Assembly: GCF_023169945.1 (NCBI RefSeq)
Contig: NZ_AP025591.1
Coordinates: 806,001-870,000 of the forward strand
Length of the DNA: 64,000 bases
Reading direction: 5' to 3'
Source of the DNA: Anaeromyxobacter oryzae
Lineage (GTDB): Bacteria > Myxococcota > Myxococcia > Myxococcales > Anaeromyxobacteraceae
Of the stretch, positions 17,080-26,351 are shown one piece after another (within the stretch, counting starts at the first letter, position 1; each line of letters begins with the position of its first letter). Made by a program: the position numbers and the translations under genes. Under the pieces are notes generated by a model. That model worked only from the letters and a program-made list of their open reading frames with translations. It made no database searches and had not been told where the DNA came from.

Positions 17080-17792
17080 CGGGCGACCGCAGCCGCGGGC
17101 GGTCCGTCGAGCGCGACCGCACCGCCGTGGAGCAGGATCGCCCGATCGCAGAGCGCCGCGACCAGCGCGAGATCGTGCGAGACGAGCAGCACCGTCGTCC
17201 CCGCGCGCCGGAGCCGCCCGATCCGCTCGAGACAGCGCTCCTGGAACCGCTCGTCCCCGACCGAGAGCACCTCGTCGACGAGGAGCACGTCCGCGTCCAC
17301 GTCCGACGCGATGGCGAAGCCGAGCCGCGCGTACATGCCGGAGCTGTAGCTCTTCACCGGCACGTCGATGAAGCGCTCCAGCTCCGCGAACGCGACGATG
17401 CGGTCGAGCCGCCGTGCCATTTCGCGCCGGGAGAAGCCGAGCAGCGCGCCGTTCAGGAACACGTTGTCGCGTCCGGACAGCTCCGGGTCGAAGCCGGCCC
17501 CGAGCTCGATGAGCGGCGCGACTCGCCCCTCCACCGCGACCCGCCCCTCCGTCGGCCGGAGCACGCCCGCAGCGAGCTGGAGCAAGGTCGACTTCCCCGA
17601 CCCGTTGTGGCCCACGACGCCGACCGCCTCGCCGGGCGCGACCCGGAACGACACGTCCCGCAGGGCCCAGAGCGGCTCCTTCGCGCGCAGGTGCCGGAAC
17701 CGCCCGAGGAGGGCCTCCTTGAGCGTGTCGACGCGCTCGTGGCGCAGCCAGTACCGCATCGACACCCGCTCTAGATGGATCGCGCCGCGCAC
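17031..17792 (-). CDS. wzt: Polysaccharide ABC exporter, ATPase subunit
   Basis: This 253-residue ABC ATPase shows Walker A GHNGSGKST, the ABC signature YSSGM, Walker B DVLLVDEVLSVGD and the H-loop SHD. The N-terminal part (YWLRHERVDTLKEAL) and RVAPLIELGAGF are typical of KpsT/Wzt/TagH-type exporters of O-antigen, capsule or teichoic acid. It ends after the ATPase core, so it lacks the C-terminal carbohydrate-binding domain seen in long Wzt proteins such as that of E. coli O9a. GTG start at 17790-17792 lies 2 bases after the wzm stop, so wzm and wzt are one unit. It energises export of the lipid-linked polymer across the inner membrane. Confidence 0.94.
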   Translation of the reverse strand: MRGAIHLERVSMRYWLRHERVDTLKEALLGRFRHLRAKEPLWALRDVSFRVAPGEAVGVVGHNGSGKSTLLQLAAGVLRPTEGRVAVEGRVAPLIELGAGFDPELSGRDNVFLNGALLGFSRREMARRLDRIVAFAELERFIDVPVKSYSSGMYARLGFAIASDVDADVLLVDEVLSVGDERFQERCLERIGRLRRAGTTVLLVSHDLALVAALCDRAILLHGGAVALDGPPAAAVARYRALQGAPAAGTAAG

Positions 17793-17794
17793 GG

Positions 17795-18631
17795 CTAGAA
17801 CCAGTGGAGGTGCCGATCCTCGGCGCGGACGAACGCCGCGAGGCCGGCGCCGAGCGAGAGCGCGGCGGCGGCCGCGGCGGCCGCGATCTCGCCCGCCGCC
17901 GGGAGGCGGCCCTCGTGGATCGGCGCCTGGAAGCAGCGCAGGAGCGGCGCCGCGGGGTTCGCGGCGAGGACGGCCCGGAGCCTGGGATCGAGCGCGGCGA
18001 GGAAGCTCGGCGGATAGAGCACCGGCGTCAGGTAGAACCAGACCTGGAAACCGATCTCCGCGAGGTGGCGGAGGTCACGGAAGAACACCGTTAGCGACGC
18101 TGCGGCGAGCGAGAGCCCGGCGGTGAACGCCACCGCGAGCGCGACGGCGACGGGCAGGAAGAGCCAGCTCGGCGAGGGCGGCCGGCCCTCGATCCACGCC
18201 ACGAGCGCGAGCGGCGCGAGGGACAGCACGAGATCCAGCGCCTTCCCGCCCACGAGCGAGAGGGGGTAGACCGCCTGCGGGGCCGCGACCTTGCGGATGA
18301 GGTGCTGGTTCCCGAGCAGCGCCCAGGTGGACGCGAGCGTCGCGCTCGACACGAGCCCCCAGGGCAGCAGGCCCGAGAGCACGTAGAGCGCGTACGCGGG
18401 GACCCGGACCCGGACGATCGCCGAGAACACCAGCGTGTAGACGGCCATCTGCAGGAGCGGCCCGAGCAGCGTCCAGAGCATCCCCAGGACGCTCCGCTTG
18501 TAGCGCGCCTTGAGGTCCCGCGCGACGAGGAGGGCGAGCAGCTCGCGCGCCCGCCACAGCGCGGCGACGGGGCCGGGCGCGACGAGCCGCGTTTCGGTGC
18601 CGACCGCCAGGGTGATGCCCTCCCTCCCCAT
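17795..18631 (-). CDS. wzm: Polysaccharide ABC exporter, membrane subunit
   Basis: This 278-residue ABC-2 type permease has about six hydrophobic helices and the family's cytoplasmic N-terminal helix (RELLALLVARDLKARYKRSVLG) and segment FFRDLRHLAEIGFQVWFYLTPVLYP before the last helices. These are hallmarks of Wzm/KpsM/TagG proteins. GAGGGGAC precedes the ATG. It forms the channel with the ATPase encoded 2 bases downstream. With the sugar transferase and glycosyltransferases nearby this indicates an ABC-dependent polysaccharide (O-antigen or capsule-like) pathway rather than a Wzx/Wzy one. Confidence 0.94.
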   Translation of the reverse strand: MGREGITLAVGTETRLVAPGPVAALWRARELLALLVARDLKARYKRSVLGMLWTLLGPLLQMAVYTLVFSAIVRVRVPAYALYVLSGLLPWGLVSSATLASTWALLGNQHLIRKVAAPQAVYPLSLVGGKALDLVLSLAPLALVAWIEGRPPSPSWLFLPVAVALAVAFTAGLSLAAASLTVFFRDLRHLAEIGFQVWFYLTPVLYPPSFLAALDPRLRAVLAANPAAPLLRCFQAPIHEGRLPAAGEIAAAAAAAALSLGAGLAAFVRAEDRHLHWF

Positions 18632-18727
18632 GTCCCCTCGCCGCCCCGCCGCGGGCCGGCCGCCTGGAAGGTGGGCACACGGCGCGGGTCGGGCAGGAGG
18701 CCCGGCGGGTGTCCCGCGCTCGGAGCC

Positions 18728-19774
18728 TCAGCGCCCGCGCCCGGCCAGCACGGAGCGGGCGACGTCGGCGCCGGCGTCGAGCGTGCGCCGGAGGAGCGTC
18801 CCGCGCGGCGCGAGCCGGTTCCGGACCGCGCGGGATCCCTCCGCGAGCCGCCACGCGAGCGTCGCGCGCATCGCGGCGGCCTCCGCCTCCGCGGCGGCCC
18901 GGGCCCGGGCCTCGGCGGCCGCGTGCGCCTCGGCCGCGGCGGCGCGACGCTCGGCGCCCTGACGCGCCGCCTCGAGCGCGGCGGCGTGATCCTGCAGCGC
19001 GAGCACGCGGACGTAGAGCGCGACGCGGTTCTCCTCCAGGCGCGCGAGCACGGGGTGGTCGCGCCACGGGGCGAGCCGCACCTCGAGCTCGGCCGCCCAG
19101 GGCGCGGCCCGCGGCCAGAGCACGCCGACGCCGAACACCGACGGGACCGCCGCGAAGGCGAGGTCGTCGCGCCCGGCGAGGAAGTCGTCGATCGCGGTCC
19201 GCACGCCGTTCCGCGGGCCGCCCTCCCGGAGCGCCACCGCGAAGGCCCCTTCGCCGCGGAAGCCCCCCGCCACCGTGCCCGCGTCGCCGGGGACGACGCC
19301 GCGGTCGAACGCGTGCGGGTGGACCGCGCCCGGCGGGAGCGCGGCCGGGGCGTAGTAGAAGTCGCGCCGCCCGCACGGCCAGCCGACGTCGTGCAGGAGG
19401 ACCAGCGTGGGCCGGCCCGCGCGGAGGGTCCGCGCGTCGATGGCCTCGAGCTCGCCGCGAACGGTCGCGTAGTTGTGATCGCCGTCGATGACGTACGCGT
19501 CCGCGGCCGGGACCGAGCGGAGCGCCGCCGGGCTGCGGGCCTCGATCAGGACCGCGGAGGGGTGCGCGGCGACCGCCGCGCGGAGCGCCTCCGTGGGCGC
19601 GGGGTCGATGCAGGTGAGCGCGCCGCCCGCGCGCTCCGCGTACGCCGCCAGCCCGGACGTGAACAGCCCCGCCTCGGCGCCGATCTCGACCACGCTCCGG
19701 GCGCGGGCCGCGGCGAGCCACTCGAGGATGGGCTCCTGGAGGGTGGACAGCGAGTGCAGGAGGAGGTCGGCCAT
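18728..19774 (-). CDS. Class I SAM-dependent methyltransferase with C-terminal coiled coil
   Basis: This 348-residue protein starts at ATG 19772-19774; the longer open frame to 20134 is rejected because its extension reads as noise over the divergent promoter. The N-terminal domain has the SAM-binding pattern RSVVEIGAEAGLFTSGLA, then LTCIDPAP and AYVIDGDHNYATVRGEL, as in Methyltransf_24-type enzymes that often modify sugars or peptides in surface-glycan loci. From about residue 265 a long Ala/Glu/Arg helix (AALEAARQGAERRAAAAEAH) is a predicted coiled coil, so it may oligomerise or act as a glycan chain regulator. Substrate is unknown. It sits upstream of wzm/wzt on the same strand. Confidence 0.82.
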   Translation of the reverse strand: MADLLLHSLSTLQEPILEWLAAARARSVVEIGAEAGLFTSGLAAYAERAGGALTCIDPAPTEALRAAVAAHPSAVLIEARSPAALRSVPAADAYVIDGDHNYATVRGELEAIDARTLRAGRPTLVLLHDVGWPCGRRDFYYAPAALPPGAVHPHAFDRGVVPGDAGTVAGGFRGEGAFAVALREGGPRNGVRTAIDDFLAGRDDLAFAAVPSVFGVGVLWPRAAPWAAELEVRLAPWRDHPVLARLEENRVALYVRVLALQDHAAALEAARQGAERRAAAAEAHAAAEARARAAAEAEAAAMRATLAWRLAEGSRAVRNRLAPRGTLLRRTLDAGADVARSVLAGRGR

Positions 19775-19875
19775 GGTGGTTCCCCGCGGACGTAGGGCAC
19801 GGCCGCCCGCCCGTTCACCTGCCCGATCGGATCCCTTCCCCGCCGCCGCCCGCGTCACCATCAACGGACGGTCGC

Positions 19876-22299
19876 ATGCCCGCCCTCGTGCCCGCCCCCG
19901 TCCCGACCCCGTCGCCCCGCTCCCCCCTGGAGCCGCAGGTCGTCCCGGAGCTGGACCCGGCCGACCCGCGCGCGGATCCGCGGCTCGCGCCGCTCCTCGC
20001 GCTCGTCGAGGCGCGCGACGTCGCGGTGCTCTCCCTCGACTTCTTCGACACGCTCTGCGGGCGCGCCGTGCCGGCGCCGCCGGTCGCGTTCCTGCGCGTG
20101 GGAGAGGTGCTCCGGGCGGCGGGGCTCCTGCCACGCGCGGTGGATCCCGCGGCGTTCGTGGCGATCCGCGTCGGCGCGGAGCGGCGGGCTCGCGTCCGCG
20201 CGCGGACGGCGGGCCGGGGGACCGAGATCCGCCTCGCCGAGATCTACGCCGAGCTGCCGGCGGCGCTCCTCGCGCCGGAGCACCGCGCGCGGGCGGCCGC
20301 GCTCGAGGTGAAGGTCGAGGCCGCCGTCGCCCTGCCCGATCCCGCCGTGCTCGCCCTCGCGCGGCGCGCGAAGGCCCGCGGGGTGCGCGTGGCCATCGTC
20401 TCGGACTCCTACCTCGCGGCGGGCGACCTCCTGGCCATCCTCCGCGCCGCGGGCGCGCCCCTCGCGCCGGACCTCGTCCTCACCTCGTCCGACGCCGGCA
20501 CGTGCAAGGCGGAGCGGCTCTTCGACGTCCTGGTGGCGCGGCTCGGCGTCCCCGCCCGCCGGATCGCGCACCTCGGCGACAGCTACGAGGCGGACGTGCT
20601 CGGCGCCGCGCGCGCCGGGCTCCGCGCCTTCCACCTCCCGCAGGCGGACGATGCCCTCCGGCACGCCCGCGCGCGGGAGGACGCGCTCACCCTCGAGAGC
20701 CCCGCGCCGGACGGCGGGCTCGCGTGGCTCCGGGCGCGCGCCGGCGTGCGGGCCACGGCCGTGGCGGTGCCCGCGGACCTGGCGGACGCGTACCGCCTCG
20801 GCGCGACGGTGTTCGGGCCGGTCTTCACCGGGTTCGCGGACTGGGTCGCGGATCGGCTCGCCGCCCACCGCTGCGCGGGCGCGGTGTTCTTCATGCGCGA
20901 GGGGGCGTTCCTCTCGGAGCTCGTCGCGCGGACCCTCGCGGCGCGCGGCGAGCGGCGGCGGTGCACGCCGCTGTGGATCTCCCGGCAGTCGGCGTTCCGG
21001 GCGGCGATCCCGTGCCTGGACGAGGCCGCGATCCGCGACGCGCTCGTCCGCCGCGTGCGACCCACCGCGGCGGAGCTGTGCGCCACCTTCGGCGTGGCGC
21101 CCGGGGAGGTCGGGCTCGCCGGCCGCGCGAACGTGCCGCTCGAGTCCGAGGGCGCGGTCTCGGCCGTGGTCGCGGCGCTGCTCCGGCCCGCCGCGCGGGC
21201 GCGGATCGAGGCGAAGCTGGCCGAGCAGCGGGCGCTCCTGCGGGCGCACCTCGCGGAGGCTGCGCCGTTCCCGGGACCGGTCGCGTGCGTGGACCTCGGC
21301 TGGGGCGGCACCATCCAGCGGCTCCTCGCGCGCGCGCTCGCGGCGGACCGCGCGGACCGCCCGCTCGTCGGCCTCTACCTGGCCGCGACGGTGCGCGCCG
21401 CGGACGTCCTCCTCGACGGCGGCGTCGCGGCGGGGTACGTCGCGTCGCCGGGTCGCGCCGACCGCTTCGCGGAGCTCCTCGGGCGGAGCCCGGAGGTGCT
21501 GGAGCAGCTCTGCCTCCCGCCCGTCGGATCCGTCCTGGGCTACGCGCGGGGCGCCGGCGGCCGGCCCGAGCCGCTGCTCGAGCGCCGCGCGCCGGATCCG
21601 GAGGGCGACCGGAGCCGCGCCGCCGTCCGCGCGGGCATCCTCCAGTTCCAGGCGCAGCACCTCCGGCTCGCCCGCCCGGCCCACGGCCCCATCCCCGCGC
21701 ACGCCGCCCGGGCCGTCCTCGTCCGGCTCCTCGTGAGCCCGTCGCCCGAGGAGGCGCGCCTCCTCGGCGCGTGGCGCCACGACGACAACTTCGGGACCGC
21801 CGCGGGCGGCGCCATCGCGCCGGCGCTCCCGGCGGCCGAGGTCGACGCCCGGGCGCCCGACGCGCTCTACGACGATCGCTCGCTGTACTGGCCCGCGGCG
21901 GTGGCGGCCCGCGCCTCGCGCCGCGCCGCCGACGCCCTCTCCGCCTACGCGCTCCTCGGCCTCTTCGGCCCCGGCCCCGCGCCCGGCGCGGACGCCCTCG
22001 AGACGCCGCTCCGGTACCGGCTCGCCGACCAGCTCGACGGGATCGTGCGTCGCTGGGCGCCCGCGCTCCGTGATGCGGCCCGGCGCGCCGCGGTCGTGCG
22101 GCTCCGGCTCGCGGAACCCGTCGTGCCACCGCTCCGGCACCGCGCGGCGGACGCGGTGAACGACGCCGCGAAGCGGACCGTGCCGCGACTCCACGCCCGC
22201 GCGAAGCGGGTCCTCGGCGGCGCGCTCGTCGCGCTCGCCCGCGCCGAGGCGGGGCTCCTCGCCGCGGCGCGCGGCGCAGGGGTCCGCGCGCGCACGTGA
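19876..22299 (+). CDS. Large HAD-superfamily protein of polysaccharide loci (COG5610-like)
   Basis: This is an 807-residue protein. Residues 50-250 form a HAD-like hydrolase: motif I LSLDFFDTLCGR (D55, D58), motif II VAIVSDSYL, a conserved Lys in GTCKAERLF and motif IV HLGDSYEADVLGA. The remainder (about 270-700) is a separate conserved-looking region with FFMREGAFLSELVA, WISRQSAFRAA and VACVDLGWGGTIQRLL, which resembles the extra domain found in COG5610-type proteins next to glycosyltransferases. Its reaction is unknown to me. A phosphatase role on a sugar or lipid phosphate is an inference. It overlaps the GT4 gene by 4 bases (GTGA), implying coupled translation. Confidence 0.78.
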   Translation: MPALVPAPVPTPSPRSPLEPQVVPELDPADPRADPRLAPLLALVEARDVAVLSLDFFDTLCGRAVPAPPVAFLRVGEVLRAAGLLPRAVDPAAFVAIRVGAERRARVRARTAGRGTEIRLAEIYAELPAALLAPEHRARAAALEVKVEAAVALPDPAVLALARRAKARGVRVAIVSDSYLAAGDLLAILRAAGAPLAPDLVLTSSDAGTCKAERLFDVLVARLGVPARRIAHLGDSYEADVLGAARAGLRAFHLPQADDALRHARAREDALTLESPAPDGGLAWLRARAGVRATAVAVPADLADAYRLGATVFGPVFTGFADWVADRLAAHRCAGAVFFMREGAFLSELVARTLAARGERRRCTPLWISRQSAFRAAIPCLDEAAIRDALVRRVRPTAAELCATFGVAPGEVGLAGRANVPLESEGAVSAVVAALLRPAARARIEAKLAEQRALLRAHLAEAAPFPGPVACVDLGWGGTIQRLLARALAADRADRPLVGLYLAATVRAADVLLDGGVAAGYVASPGRADRFAELLGRSPEVLEQLCLPPVGSVLGYARGAGGRPEPLLERRAPDPEGDRSRAAVRAGILQFQAQHLRLARPAHGPIPAHAARAVLVRLLVSPSPEEARLLGAWRHDDNFGTAAGGAIAPALPAAEVDARAPDALYDDRSLYWPAAVAARASRRAADALSAYALLGLFGPGPAPGADALETPLRYRLADQLDGIVRRWAPALRDAARRAAVVRLRLAEPVVPPLRHRAADAVNDAAKRTVPRLHARAKRVLGGALVALARAEAGLLAAARGAGVRART

Positions 22300-23420
22300 G
22301 CGGCGGGGACGCGGTGCGCATCGGCATCGACGCGACCCTGCTGCGCCCGGATCGCCTGACGGGGGTCGAGCGTCACGCGCTCTCGCTGCTCACGGCACTC
22401 GCCCGCGCGGACCCGCGGCCGGACCTCGTCGTCTTCGTCCGGCCGGACGCGCCTGCGGCGGTGCGCGCGCTGCCGTTCCGGCGGATCGTCGCGCCCTTCA
22501 CCGCGCGCGTGCCGGTGGATCAGGCCTGGCTGCCGCTCGCGGCGCGCCGCGCGCACGTGGACGTGCTCCACACGCTCGCGTTCCCGACGCCGGTGCTCTG
22601 GCGCGGGCCGGCGATCCTGACGGTGCACGACGCGACGCCCTGGCTCCACCCCGAGGCGACGAGCGCGGGGATGCGCCTCTACTACCGGCCGCTCTACCCG
22701 CAGGCCCTCGCGCGCGCCGCGGCCATCCTGACCGTCTCGGAGGCGTCGCGCCGGGACCTCGCCGACGCGCTCGGGCTCGCGCCCGGCCGGATCCACGTCA
22801 CGCCCAACGGCGTGGACGGGCGCTTCTTCGAGGCGCACGCGGCGCGACCGATGCGACCGTACCTGCTCGCCGTCGGCACGGTCGAGCCGCGGAAGAACCT
22901 GCCGGTGCTGGTGGAGGCCTTCCGGCGGCTCCGCCGGGACGGCCGCGAGCTCGAGCTCGTGATCGCCGGCCGCCGGGGCTGGGCCGCGCCGCCGCCGCAC
23001 TCCGATCTCGTCCCGCACGTCCGCATCGCGGGCCCGGTGCCGGACGAGGCGCTCCCCGCGCTGTACGCGGCCGCCGCGTGCTTCGTCCAGCCGTCGCGGC
23101 TCGAGGGCTTCGGCCTGGCGCTCGCCGAGGCGATGGCCGCGGGCGTGCCGGCCGTCGCGAGCGACATCGCCGCCCACCGGGAGGTGGGCGGGCCCGCCGT
23201 CGCCTACGCGGATCCGTCCGACCCGGACGCATTCGCGGCGGCGATCGCGGCGACGCTCGACGATCCCACCGCGGCGCGCGCCCGCGCCACGCTCGCCCGG
23301 GCGCGCGCGCGCGGGCTCACCTGGGACGCGTGCGCCGCGGCCACGCTCCGGGTGTACCGCGCCGTGGCGGCAGCGCGCGCCGGGGCGCCTGCCGCGGAGC
23401 CCCGTGCCGCCGGGGCGTGA
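22296..23420 (+). CDS. Family 4 glycosyltransferase
   Basis: This 374-residue GT-B retaining glycosyltransferase starts at GTG 22296 overlapping the TGA of the HAD gene. The N-terminal half has GIDATLLRPDRLTGVERHA (acceptor side, glycine-rich loop) and TVHDATPWLHPE. The C-terminal half has LAVGTVEPRKNLPVLVEAF and the donor-binding PSRLEGFGLALAEAMAAG with the E-x7-E pattern, then AVASDIAAHREVGG. This is the mannosyltransferase/rhamnosyltransferase-like GT4 type. It extends the lipid-linked glycan on the cytoplasmic face. It is the last gene of the polysaccharide locus and converges on lptG. Confidence 0.93.
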   Translation: MSGGDAVRIGIDATLLRPDRLTGVERHALSLLTALARADPRPDLVVFVRPDAPAAVRALPFRRIVAPFTARVPVDQAWLPLAARRAHVDVLHTLAFPTPVLWRGPAILTVHDATPWLHPEATSAGMRLYYRPLYPQALARAAAILTVSEASRRDLADALGLAPGRIHVTPNGVDGRFFEAHAARPMRPYLLAVGTVEPRKNLPVLVEAFRRLRRDGRELELVIAGRRGWAAPPPHSDLVPHVRIAGPVPDEALPALYAAAACFVQPSRLEGFGLALAEAMAAGVPAVASDIAAHREVGGPAVAYADPSDPDAFAAAIAATLDDPTAARARATLARARARGLTWDACAAATLRVYRAVAAARAGAPAAEPRAAGA

Positions 23421-23480
23421 CGCAGCCACCCGCCGCGCCGCCTGCGGGGCGCGACCGCCCGGTCGGGCGGAGCGGCGGCG

Positions 23481-24563
23481 TCAGCGTGCGCGCCGGACGG
23501 CGACGACGCCGGCGGCGAGCAGCAGGAACGTCGGCCCCCACTCGGCGAGCCATGGGACGACGCGGCCGGACAGCCCGAGCGCCTCGCCCACGCCCCGGAG
23601 CGACCAGAACGCGAGCGACACCCCGACGGCCTCGACGAGCGCGGCCGCGATGTGCCCCTTCCGGCTCGCCCGGAGCGCGAGCGCGATGGCGAGCAGCGCG
23701 CCCGGCACGGCCGCGAACGGGTACGCGAGGCGGCTGTACCGCTCGAGCTGGAAGTCGAGCACCGGCAGCCCGAGCCGGAGGCGGAGCTTGATCTGGGAGA
23801 GGAGCGTGTTCCACCGCATCTGCGCCGGGCGACCGGACACGACGGAGAACGAGCCCGGCGGCTCGTCGAAGCGGTACCGCCGCTCGGGCGCGGCCTCGTA
23901 GGTCATCTGGCCGTCTTGCGAGAACCTCCGGTCGACCACGTCCTCGAGGACCCACTCGTCGCCGTCGGGGTGCATGCGATCGGCGTCGATCCGGCGCGCG
24001 ACGGTGAACGAGGGCGACAGCTCGAGCACCGTGACCTGCTCGAACCCGCCGCCCGGCAGGTTGCCGCGCAGGTGGTAGATGCGGCGGCCGTCGTGGCCGC
24101 GGAACCAGCGCTTCGGCTCCCGTGCCGCGAGGTACCGGCGCAGGTCGCCGCCGCGGCCGAACCGCGTCGCGGTGATCTCCTCCGCCCGGTCCGCCGCGCG
24201 CACGCCCACGGCGTCGTTCAGCACGACGAGCGCGGCGCCGGACAGGATCGCGACCGCCAGGATGGGCGCCGCGATCCGCCACGGCCCGAGCCCGACCGCG
24301 CGCATCGCGGTGTACTCGCGCGTCTGCCGGAAGCTCGAGGTCGCGATGGCGGCCCCGAGGAGCATGGCCGCCGGCGCGACCTGGTAGACGACGCCGGCCG
24401 CCTTGTTCGCGTACAGCTCGAGGACCGCCGGGAACCAGCCGGGCCCCGTGAACCCCGCCGCGTTGTCGACGAAGTCCACCGCGAGGAAGATCACGACGAC
24501 GCCGGCGAGCGCGCCGAGGAACGCGCCCAGCGTGCGCCAGGCGACGTAGCGGAAGAGGATCAC
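23481..24563 (-). CDS. lptG: LPS export permease LptG
   Basis: One of the two membrane subunits of the LptB2FG transporter that pulls lipopolysaccharide out of the inner membrane. It has 360 residues with the usual three N-terminal helices, a periplasmic beta-jellyroll (about 130-270) and three C-terminal helices. Family segments include REYTAMRAVGLGPWRIAAP and YPFAAVPGALLAIALALR. It starts at GTG 24561-24563, overlapping the lptF stop (GTGA). The partner lptB and the bridge proteins are not in this window. Confidence 0.92.
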   Translation of the reverse strand: MILFRYVAWRTLGAFLGALAGVVVIFLAVDFVDNAAGFTGPGWFPAVLELYANKAAGVVYQVAPAAMLLGAAIATSSFRQTREYTAMRAVGLGPWRIAAPILAVAILSGAALVVLNDAVGVRAADRAEEITATRFGRGGDLRRYLAAREPKRWFRGHDGRRIYHLRGNLPGGGFEQVTVLELSPSFTVARRIDADRMHPDGDEWVLEDVVDRRFSQDGQMTYEAAPERRYRFDEPPGSFSVVSGRPAQMRWNTLLSQIKLRLRLGLPVLDFQLERYSRLAYPFAAVPGALLAIALALRASRKGHIAAALVEAVGVSLAFWSLRGVGEALGLSGRVVPWLAEWGPTFLLLAAGVVAVRRAR

Positions 24564-25828
24564 CGCACCGCCCCCGCACCGCGGTGGTTCATCAGCACGA
24601 CGAGGGCGACGCCGAGCGCGCCGAGGATGACGTTCGGCAGCTCGAGGCCGACCACGGGCGCCAGGTTCCCGCGCTGGACCAGCACCTCGCCGCCGCGCAG
24701 GAGCAGGTAGTGCACGACGACGAGCAGGAACGTCGCGCCGACGCCGAACGCGCGACCGCCGCGGCGGTTCGCCCCGAGCGCCACCGCGATGAGGGCGAAC
24801 GGGACCAGCACCAGCGCGGCGGAGACCTTCCGCTGCAGGAACCCCTCCCAGCGCAGCGCGTCCGGCACGTCGCCGCGGGCGCGGGCCTCGGCGACGCGCC
24901 TCCGGTAGTCGGCGACGGTCTGCTCGCGCGAGCCGCGTGACACGCCGTTCCGGTCGGTGAGCGCGGTGCCGAGGCCGATGATCACGCGCGCCTTCCCGAA
25001 CGTGGCGACGGCGTACTGGTCGTCGGACGCGTCCGCGTCCTCCTGGGCGTCGGCGGTTCCGGCGGGGGCCTCGGCCACCGCCGGCGCGGGCGCGGGCGCG
25101 CCGGCGGGTGCGGCGCCCTGCGACCCTTGCTGCGCCTGCGTCTGGGCCCGGAGCGGCAAGGGGCCCGGCGGCGCCGCCTGCTCCTGCTCGCGGTGGACCT
25201 CGCCCTCCTCGAGCACGAGCTGGACGTCCTGCCCCTCGCCGACGGGCTCGAGCCGTCCGTGCCGCGCGAGCGCGAGCACCGGCGCCCCGGGGTTCGACCG
25301 GTCGTGGATGAGCACGTTCTCCCAGCGCCCGCCGCGCGCCCTCTCGGCGTACAGCACGTAGTTCGGGATCTGATCGTAGAACGTACCGCCCCGCACGTCG
25401 TTCATGACGTTCCGCTTCACGATGTCGTTCATCCGGACGCGCGCGAAGCGCAGGCCGGCCGGCTCCACCGAGAGCGAGAGCCACAGGCTGACCGCGGCGA
25501 GCGCCACGCCGAGCAGGAGCGGGAACCGGACGAGGCGCGCCGGGGAGAGTCCCGCGGCGCCGAAGGCCACGACCTCGCGATCCTCCGCGAGCCGCCCGAC
25601 GCCCACCACGACGCCGAGCACGAACGCGATGGGGAGGACGAAGCCGAGGAAGTACGGCATGAGCGCGAGGATGACGAGGCCGACGTCCCGGAGCGACACC
25701 CCGGAGCCGAAGAGCACCTGCGCCTGGCCGAGGATCTGCGTCGCGAGCAGCAGCTGCGTGAGGAAGAGCAGCCCGGCCGCGAACGGGAGCAGGATCTCCT
25801 TCGCGAGATAGCGATCGAGGAGCCCCAC
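24560..25828 (-). CDS. lptF: LPS export permease LptF with a low-complexity periplasmic insertion
   Basis: This is the second membrane subunit of LptB2FG. Its 422 residues show the YjgP/YjgQ plan: three helices with EDREVVAFGAAGLSPARLVRFP, a periplasmic beta-jellyroll, and three C-terminal helices. It begins at GTG 25826-25828, 7 bases after the purE stop, so it belongs to the purD-purE-lptF-lptG run. Unusual is a stretch of about 60 residues (about 206-265) rich in Gln, Ala, Pro and Asp inside the periplasmic domain, absent from typical LptF and from its neighbour LptG. It looks like a disordered loop. Confidence 0.92.
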   Translation of the reverse strand: MGLLDRYLAKEILLPFAAGLLFLTQLLLATQILGQAQVLFGSGVSLRDVGLVILALMPYFLGFVLPIAFVLGVVVGVGRLAEDREVVAFGAAGLSPARLVRFPLLLGVALAAVSLWLSLSVEPAGLRFARVRMNDIVKRNVMNDVRGGTFYDQIPNYVLYAERARGGRWENVLIHDRSNPGAPVLALARHGRLEPVGEGQDVQLVLEEGEVHREQEQAAPPGPLPLRAQTQAQQGSQGAAPAGAPAPAPAVAEAPAGTADAQEDADASDDQYAVATFGKARVIIGLGTALTDRNGVSRGSREQTVADYRRRVAEARARGDVPDALRWEGFLQRKVSAALVLVPFALIAVALGANRRGGRAFGVGATFLLVVVHYLLLRGGEVLVQRGNLAPVVGLELPNVILGALGVALVVLMNHRGAGAVR

Positions 25829-25835
25829 CGCGAGG

Positions 25836-26351
25836 CTACCCCTTGCCGCCCGAGAGCTTCGCCTGGAGCGCGGCGTCCTTTGCGAGGACCTCCTCGGCCA
25901 TCCGCTTCCGCTGCGCCCGGACCCGGTCGGCGACCATCGGGTCGATGCGGGCGATGATCCGCGCCGCGAGCAGGCCCGCGTTCCGCGCGCCGGCCTTGCC
26001 GACGGCGAGCGTGCCGACCGGCACGCCGGCCGGCATCTGCGCCGTGGCGAGCAGCGCGTCGAGCCCCCTGAGGTCGCTCGCGGCGAGCGGCACGCCGAGG
26101 ACCGGCAGCTCGGTCTCGGCGGCGCACACGCCGGCGAGGTGGGCGGCGGCGCCGGCGCCGCAGATCAGCACCTGGAACCCGCGCCCCGCCGCCTCCCGGG
26201 CGAGCGCGCCGGTGCGCTCCGGCGTGCGATGGGCGGAGGAGACGTGCACCTCCGAGGCGATGCCCATGTCCTCGAGCGCCTTCCTCGCCTCCGACATGAC
26301 CTCCCAGTCGGAGTCGGAGCCCATCAGGATCAGCACCCTCGGTTCACTCAT
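25836..26351 (-). CDS. purE: 5-(carboxyamino)imidazole ribonucleotide mutase
   Basis: Class I PurE interconverts N5-CAIR and CAIR in purine biosynthesis, in the cytoplasm. The 171 residues carry the signature GSDSDWEVM, the SAHRTPER loop with the catalytic His, and AGAAAHLAGVCAAET. ATG 26349-26351 overlaps the purD stop in ATGA, giving translational coupling. The last 20 residues are a charged tail. The matching purK is not in the window. Confidence 0.96.
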   Translation of the reverse strand: MSEPRVLILMGSDSDWEVMSEARKALEDMGIASEVHVSSAHRTPERTGALAREAAGRGFQVLICGAGAAAHLAGVCAAETELPVLGVPLAASDLRGLDALLATAQMPAGVPVGTLAVGKAGARNAGLLAARIIARIDPMVADRVRAQRKRMAEEVLAKDAALQAKLSGGKG

